From NCBI GenBank assembly GCA_964200075.2, contig CAXNAA020000199.1, positions 1 through 24,540 on the forward strand: DNA of 24,540 nt. The letters are read 5' to 3'. Position 1 is the first letter of the stretch, and every line of letters starts with the position of its first letter. The DNA comes from Sphacelaria rigidula. Taxonomy: Eukaryota; Phaeophyceae; Sphacelariales. Positions 18,800 to 24,540 of the stretch are shown piece by piece. A program made the position numbers and the translations under genes. The notes beneath the pieces are model-generated. The model was given only the letters and a program-made list of their open reading frames with translations. It was not told the DNA's origin and did not search any database.

Positions 18800-18907
18800 C
18801 CTCCTCCTTAGCGACCACATGGCAAAGGTTTTTGTCCAGGTGCACACATTGCCAAAGTAGGAAAGGGACCTGGTACTCGCGGCTTTCGATACTCTTGGGA
18901 ACGCAGT
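18800..18907 (-). CDS. Candidate upstream exon, 35 codons (N-terminal extension or a separate gene)
   Basis: An open stretch begins after a strong acceptor (pyrimidine run then CTCCTCCTCCAG) and reads CVPKSIESREYQVPFLL and onward. A donor GAGG|GTGAAC leaves phase 1, which would fit the candidate exon at 16393-16507. The frame stays open to a TGA near 18633, so this could instead be the last exon of another minus-strand gene. I recognise no domain. If spliced to the SMC gene it would give an unusual N-terminal extension ahead of the head domain, across a 2.3-kb intron that contains the SINE-like copy. Confidence 0.25.
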
Positions 18908-20807
18908 CTGGAGGAGGAGGGGCAGGCCGTGTAAAATGGGACGCGACAAGGCGACGGGCACATGGATCGGAACCCCACAGAACGTGCCACGGCAGCCTGA
19001 GACAGAGGCTGGGAGGGTGGAACATCGTGCTGAGGATAGTAGTGAAGAGAGAAATGACTGGGGTAGTGGGCATAGCCAGGAAGTTAATTAGGGTAGTGAG
19101 GAGGAGGAGGAGGAGGAGGAGGAACCAGACGGAGTCGCGGCAGCACAGAGAGCCAGAGTGAACACAGCGAGTGGGGACGAGGTGGCGGTGAACCTACGCT
19201 AAGGGGAAAATGTCATCAACACCCCTTCTGACGAAAACAGAGTGGTCAGCGGAGAACACTTTCGTGCCTCCTATAAGCCAGCGCGGGCGTGCGAGGCAGT
19301 CGAAAAGGCTGTTCCCTCGTGATTCCTGAAGGCTTATTAGTGTAAGTACAATAGCGGGCCTGTTGTGACATACTACGTAGTAAGAACAAACCATGTACGA
19401 ATAGTGTAGGGTACCGCTCGCGAAGTAGTCTTTGTTCCTCAGCATCCACACACACGGGCACAGGACAGAACCCCCTAGCGCAAAAAGATTTACCAAGACT
19501 CGGACGGTTCATTCTCTGGCCGACCAGGCATGCGGTATCCGAATGTAACCGTGCGTCGGACAAGAGTGTTCCAGCTCGCAGTCACCGCAATGTCTCCTGC
19601 AGCGGTTGGTTTGCGCGTAAACATCACCATGCTTTGGGGGCACATTGATATGAGGTTCTACTGCTTACGGATCGAAGGGCGGAAAAACAGTGGAAAAGGG
19701 GTAGCAACAACGGACCGCGCAAGTATTTACGTGGCTTCGACCGTGTTTTTTCAAAGTGGCCGCGGGTCACATGGATGTCACCACCTGTACCCCCGCCCAC
19801 CTCCGTCACTACGCACACACATGTTTCCACTCCACACGTGTTGCATCGAAACGCAAGAGCTCGATTCGCGTGTAGAAAATGTGCCCCGCAACCCACGGGA
19901 CCAAGAAGGGAGACATGAGAATCAAAGGAGACACACCGGTAATGAAGTGTTTTTGTTCCATCCTCAAAAACGGTCAGGGAGGGGCGGGGGCCGGGGTGGG
20001 GGGTCGCAATACCCGATCCTGATATCCATGAGTACCCTTCTACATGCCGCAGGCGTGAGCTGGGCCATAAGGTGTACGACTTTACTTTGATATGCGCATC
20101 CCTTCTTCAGATTCACATTTTTGTTCATGGCATGCCGTCGAAGGCTCCTCTGTCTCTGCACGGACGATGCAATTGAAGACACGACCAACAGCATACACGA
20201 TGTTCGGTACGTGTCAGGGGAAGATAGGTTTGTCCGGGACTTCTGTAATCGCCAAGACCCACAATCACTTGCAGCAGGCGAGGGATGTCATGTGCAAACA
20301 CCCGAACGACTCGCCGCACGAGCAGCAATCATTTGATTCACGAAGGAAGCATCTCCGATCTTAACCCAAAATTGGCTGTTCAATGTAGCTGATGGTGCTG
20401 TGAGTGAAGGGGGAAAAGGCACAACATAGCCCTTTGCCACTCATTTGGATGTGACAAAATGCTGCCGCTTTTACAACAGAGCGTGCTTGGGGCGCTTTGC
20501 AAGCTCGTGGAGCGGGGCGCTTGCTCACATGACCACTCTTACCATTCATCGTGCATAGTACTACGGAACATTACATAACGAAGTTCTGCAAGTTTGCATT
20601 CCATTGTACATGGCGTGACTGTGCTACGCGGATCATATACAAACGTGATATGCTGTACTAGGGAACTAGCGTCATTGGAACCCACGACTTACAGTTTGGC
20701 GAAGCAGATTTTACCCTGGAACTGACGGCATTCCTACATGGATACAATTGAACACACTTCACCCGGAGAGTACTACTAGTGGACGAAGCTGACACGATCA
20801 CGGCGGG
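18908..20807. other. Region without a supported gene
   Basis: Several open frames are present, the longest a 186-codon plus-strand frame at 19530-20090 and a minus-strand frame at 19246-19563 that includes VDAEEQRLLRERYPTL. None has a recognisable domain or flanking splice sites that build a chain. A plus-strand frame at 20121-20336 (SGEDRFVRDFCNRQDPQ) has a protein-like composition but nothing more. Confidence 0.4.
19098..19123. repeat. GAG/AGG microsatellite
   Basis: About eight and a half uninterrupted GAG triplets within a purine-rich stretch. No gene is supported around it. Confidence 0.85.
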
Positions 20808-21005
20808 GTGAAGTTTTTGCACGAGCATCGCACAAGGTTGTTGTACATACTTTACTTTGTTCCACAACCATGGGCGCTTGTTACTAATGAGGCGTCTGAC
20901 CCGGAGATGGGAGACGATGGTTCGAGAGGGACTGCAAAAAAACTGTCAAGCACGGAGGAGATGATCACCGAAGGGGGTACACCAGCACGAACTAACCCCC
21001 CCTAA
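20808..21005 (+). pseudogene. Open frame 1 of a plus-strand series, unknown product
   Basis: A 65-codon frame whose second half is hydrophilic (DPEMGDDGSRGTAKKL, then STEEMITEGG). It ends at a TAA directly after a run of seven C. A frame with similar composition continues beyond the run in another register. Either a decayed gene or retroelement, or a homopolymer length error. No domain is recognisable. Confidence 0.25.
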
Positions 21006-21127
21006 GGAAGAAACAGACAACAGAAGAAACGGTCGATATAATCAAGATAAATTATACTGACCTCATAAGATCAGGTGCCGCAGGCGACCGTTCGGTTTAC
21101 GGGAGACAGCCCAACGCTCCCACTTGA
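21005..21127 (+). pseudogene. Open frame 2 of the plus-strand series, unknown product
   Basis: Directly follows the C run that ends the previous frame, shifted by one base. It reads RKKQTTEETVDIIKINYTDL, then IRSGAAGDRSVYGRQP to a TGA. It has no start codon of its own, which supports its being the continuation of the previous frame. Unknown function. Confidence 0.22.
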
Positions 21128-21196
21128 CACGCGAAGCCAAACAAAAATAGAGTCAAACACAGGCACCAAAGATTACCAGCCATAAAATAATATCGC

Positions 21197-21361
21197 ATGG
21201 TTATATCCTTGTACCTCCACCAGGCCGTGGTGCATTATCCGCCGGGCTTATGCCGAGTATGTCCTTTCCCCAATCATATTTGCGCATACCTGGGGGATCG
21301 AAGTGCACTTGCCTTTAATTACTTATTTTACCGATGCCCGTTTACACGAGGGCGTCCTTAG
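21197..21361 (+). other. Open frame 3 of the plus-strand series, unknown product
   Basis: A 54-codon frame starting MVISLYLHQAVVHYPPGL, with CRVCPFPNHIC and a tail ending TRGRP. The cysteine and histidine spacing is not a recognised zinc-binding motif. Low confidence that it is coding. Confidence 0.15.
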
Positions 21362-21457
21362 CATACATTTTGGGTACTACAGTCGAATTCATGGGTCACA
21401 AAATCCGGTAGAAGTGGACGGAGGACCACATGCCGGGCAAAAGGGCCGAATAATTGA

Positions 21458-21616
21458 ACAAAAACAGCTGTAGAAGTTATCGTTCACAAGCTCCCAAGAC
21501 AGCAGGAGGCCGAAGAGGATCTCTTGGTTGTGCCGCAGGCAATAAAAAGGCCGCTCAAGGACGAAATGCTTCTTTCACTCTCCCAAATAATCGACTACTT
21601 ACGATTACTTCATTAA
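21458..21616 (+). other. Open frame 4 of the plus-strand series, unknown product
   Basis: A 52-codon frame without a start codon. It reads VIVHKLPRQQEAEEDLLVVP and then QAIKRPLKDEMLLSLSQIID, ending in TAA. An acceptor-like AACAG lies near its beginning. The composition is the most protein-like of the series, but no family is recognised. Confidence 0.22.
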
Positions 21617-21890
21617 ATTAACTAATATTCGATCAAATTGACCAATCAACCCTATCTGATTAATGATCGACAATCAACAGAAATAAGATATAATTATGGT
21701 TCCCTAGATCAAATCATAACCGCGTCATACTCAGACCCTTAATTTTGGGTTGATTCACAGCCCCAATCTGTTTGCAAACAAGTTCGTGCCCACAACGACC
21801 ACCTCCGGTCCTACTGAGAACGGTACGATTTGGTATAAATTGAAGGTTTGAACTGGCGGATGACGGATTATAACGGTTCTGCGTTGGCGA

Positions 21891-22133
21891 ATGAAGAATA
21901 ATCGGAGACGCGAGAATGAAGCCACCCCTCACGTTCCCCCCACGTCCTCAGTTGTGTCCAGTTACCGAGTCAAAAGCACTCCAAATCTCCAAGTCTTGAG
22001 CAAGGCAATAAATCAGTTGCGTGCGCAAGACAGCCAGTGTCTTTCAGTGCTGGTCCTCGAACTTGTTCAGATCATATCACCCACCCGCAGCCCGATTACT
22101 CGAGAGAGGGTGGAACCGGGGTATGGTGAATGA
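21891..22133 (+). other. Open frame 5 of the plus-strand series, unknown product
   Basis: An 80-codon frame with a helix-like middle (LQVLSKAINQLRAQDSQ, LSVLVLELVQII). No recognised family. It follows an AT-rich spacer (21590-21715), so it may not belong with the earlier frames. Confidence 0.2.
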
Positions 22134-23029
22134 ATCATTCTTCTTTTTGTTCTGTTTCTCTTGAGTTGGTCTTGTGTGTTATGTTTTTTCGGGGGAGAAG
22201 CCTTCACTAGCCCCTCAAAAAGGAGGAGGGCAACGTTCAAGGACGGAAGTCACGGGTTAGCCCGATAGCTAGCGTCTTGTACCCTCTGCGACGAGGTCGC
22301 AGCTGGGCGGAGTCAGTCTCCTTCCTTTTGTCTTGTATCTTTTTGTTTTTTCCCCTGATTTCTCGAAGTCTTGGCTTGTCTTAATAACCCCGTAATTTTC
22401 GAGCAATAAGCAAGCACTTCGATCTGGCCAGATGCAAGCCAGACCTGCGCACAGGTTCAAAAATGTTCCAGCAGTGACCGTTCGTCCAACACCTCTGTGC
22501 TGGTACAGGAAAATAGGCGACAAGGAAGTACATCACCTACACACTAAGCCCCCGAGGAATACCAGGCGCTCAAGCCAGCTCTTGCCCATCTGCCCACAGC
22601 CATCTTTATTGGACGGGAATCTGTTCAATATTGGAGAAAAGCGTGGCCACGTGCGTGTCAATTTCAACCGACACCGTGTCGTTGCTGACCCGCATGAGTG
22701 GGTGTTTTTGGTGCGCGTGTGACACGCACTACGGTTTCTCGTTGAGCTCTGAACCAAGTTGATCAATGCAAAGCACAGCGTGCCCAGCTGATCAGCAGCT
22801 ACGGTTTGAGCTATGTATAATGTGTTCGCGAGGGGACTTGGGCTCTCAGTTTCACGTGTTGTTGTGTCGGCTTCTCTGTCGTACCCTTGCATGTGCCCCA
22901 TGTTTATGTTTCCCTTAAAGCGAATAGATTACCAGTCCGCACAACCAGATTTCGAAAATTAGCCTGAGATTCTTCGAAATCTACTTGCGGAGAGAGAATT
23001 TCCCCAAGTTTTGCGTTCTGAAGGGTGAC
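22134..23029. other. Region without a supported gene
   Basis: T-rich stretches at 22140-22190 and 22320-22370 and a 7-base-stem hairpin (CTGCGAC GAG GTCGCAG, 22286-22302). Opposed open frames at 22432-22722 (plus) and 22533-22901 (minus) overlap and neither has a domain signature. I assign nothing here. Confidence 0.4.
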
Positions 23030-23780
23030 ATTTTTGTATACCCATGGTACTAAACCCGGGTATTACCCGTATCCGACACTTCTGCACGACCCCTAGGAAA
23101 TTTACCTCACCTGGGGTAAGGGTATACCTTGGTAAAAATACCCGGTTGCGGGTGAGGGTTACTGTACAACAAGGTTCTGTAAGTTCTGTAAGATTTGCAT
23201 ACCGGGACCCGACAGTCCCGTAATTTTTTTTTTTTTATTTCATGTCCTACCGAGCATGGCCATACCCTACAAAACAAAACCTTGGAAACGTCTTCCTCTT
23301 GAACCGTCCTCGGGGGAATCCTCGGTGGAACGAAATAGACTAACCTCAAACCCAAACCCAAGTATGCGCAAACACCATCATGTACCGAAGCATCATCTCC
23401 GAATATTTCAAGGTTATGTTGTTCTATAGGGTACGATTTTTGTAGCCGGGTATTACCCCTATCCGATAGGTTTTGCGAGTTCTGTGAGCTTCCCATGCAG
23501 GTACCCCGCAGTTCCGCACGACGTCTACGACAGGTTTATGCTTGCTCAGGGTATGGATATACCCTTGCAGAGGTACCCGGGTGCGGTTAAGGGTTCCTGT
23601 ACACCTTCCATACCGGTACCCGACGTGTTCTGTATGTTCTGTGAGACTTCTATACCGGGACCCGATAGTTCTGTACGTTCTGTAAGAAATGTCACGCCCT
23701 CCCGAATATACCCGTACCATACAGAACATAATCTTGTCATGTTCTACCGTCTTTTGAGGGGAGTGGTATTGCACCGACCA
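23030..23780. repeat. Degenerate tandem duplication rich in GGGTA/TACCC
   Basis: Two successive blocks contain the same landmarks in the same order: GGGTATTACCC (23058 and 23448), TACCCGG..GCGG (23139 and 23574), GTTCTGTAxGTTCTGT, and ATACCGGGACCCGA. Spacing between partners is 390 to 435 bases, so the units carry indels. Open frames of about 128 codons on the minus strand (repeated YRTYRT) are products of the repeat. Confidence 0.75.
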
Positions 23781-23948
23781 ATCATCGGTGAACAGATTTG
23801 GGACAAACACATTTTTTCAAGGCCGATTCTTATCGGACACCAACACTTTTTGAAAAACGGCCTGCGATTGGTCGCTGCGAGAGCACCCCCCCCCCCCATA
23901 AAACAGTCGATCTTCCAAAGCAGGTCAGGTGGGGTATTTACTTTTGAG

Positions 23949-23971
23949 TGCCCGAGTATAGTACTCGGGCA
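23949..23971. repeat. Perfect hairpin, 10-bp stem with 3-base loop
   Basis: TGCCCGAGTA, loop TAG, TACTCGGGCA. It lies between the two repeat blocks. No run of T follows, so it does not look like a terminator. Confidence 0.7.
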
Positions 23972-23999
23972 TTTACTCCACCCAAGTTTTGAGTCAAGT

Positions 24000-24240
24000 G
24001 GGTACGATCTGATTACTCTACCCAAATATTGGGGACGTAATCTCAGCAAATACCCGGGTGAAGAGGATCACTTGGGTATGACCTCAATATTCTAACCATA
24101 TAGTGGGTAGAGTTAGGTATGATATCGATACTTTACCATGTTATTTGGTAGTGTGGGTATGATCTCAATCCTCTACCCAAATATTGGGTGAGTATCTCAG
24201 CAATACCTGTATATAGAACATCACTTGGGTATGATCTCAC
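24000..24240. repeat. Tandem repeat with GGGTATGATCTCA cores, long period 155 bases
   Basis: Core motif GGGTA(T/C)GATCTxA, usually followed by xTCTACCC, occurs at about 24000, 24074, 24114, 24155 and 24227. CTACCCAAATATTGGG at 24018 and 24173 gives the 155-base longer period. The cores begin with GGGTA and end with TACCC, so each can fold back on itself. Confidence 0.72.
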
Positions 24241-24540
24241 GAACACTGACCGTTGGTAACATCGTGAAAACACTTGACAGGCTACCTTGACTGTGAGGGC
24301 AAATGATGGCCGCCAATAACATCAAAGAACAGAGGATTCTATAAAATGAGATTCATCAATGAAATGAGGTTCGAGCTCAAAACAGTACTTTCTCCACGCT
24401 TTCAGCGATGGTGCCCGATGACTTTCTTGTCGGCCTGATGCCCCTCGATCGCGTAGATACTTCTTCAGCGCATTTTATCGACTCTGTGAGCTTACAACGC
24501 TGTCCGAAACCACCATTTCTACCTATTTTTTAGGGGGGGG
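24241..24540. other. Right end of window, nothing assigned
   Basis: No coding frame, splice chain or repeat is supported here. The last eight bases are G. Confidence 0.4.

Noticed and set aside
19530-20090. 186-codon plus-strand open frame
   Set aside because: No domain, basic and proline-rich low-complexity segments, and no partner exons; likely chance.
23107-23810. Two minus-strand frames with repeated YRTYRT
   Set aside because: They fall in the GGGTA/TACCC repeat and reflect its period.

Overview
The window looks like nuclear DNA of a eukaryote with intron-rich genes. No compact prokaryotic gene layout is visible, and most open frames over 60 codons are chance or antisense frames. The readable coding sequence comes in pieces of about 30 to 330 bases bounded by AG/GT splice signals, with introns of roughly 170 to 1,400 bases. 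Base composition is balanced, and alanine-, serine- and glycine-rich inserts sit inside the protein. This would suit an alga or another protist such as a brown alga, but the lineage is an inference and cannot be fixed from this window.

One minus-strand gene dominates, running from about 16,500 (possibly 18,900) down past the left edge. I traced 22 exons by hand from frame, splice sites and phase, plus two weaker upstream candidates. In order they encode a Walker A P-loop (GANGAGKS), a strand after it (AEVELVF), a Q-loop (FALQTISP), the helix that follows it in SMC proteins (CEASGTKAI), a long N-terminal coiled coil, a hinge domain (exons near 6.0, 5.3, 4.7, 3.9 and 3.4 kb) and part of the returning coiled coil. 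This is the architecture of a structural maintenance of chromosomes (SMC) ATPase. The C-terminal head with the ABC signature and Walker B lies beyond coordinate 1. Nearly every junction keeps phase. One junction, between the Q-loop and the following helix, does not. The protein is divergent enough that I do not assign it to SMC1 to SMC6.

The introns hold repeats. There is a SINE-like element at 7,039 with an AT-rich 7-mer tail, a diverged 184-base tandem duplication at 8.36 to 8.73 kb, and two circularly permuted copies of a repeat module at 11.86 and 12.38 kb.

From 16.5 kb to the right end I see no confidently assigned gene. That part holds a second SINE-like copy with a tRNA-like head (17.78 to 18.09 kb), a nested foldback (16.7 kb), a run of short plus-strand open frames that may be a decayed or spliced coding sequence (20.8 to 22.1 kb), and a block of GGGTA/TACCC-rich degenerate tandem repeats (23.03 to 24.24 kb).
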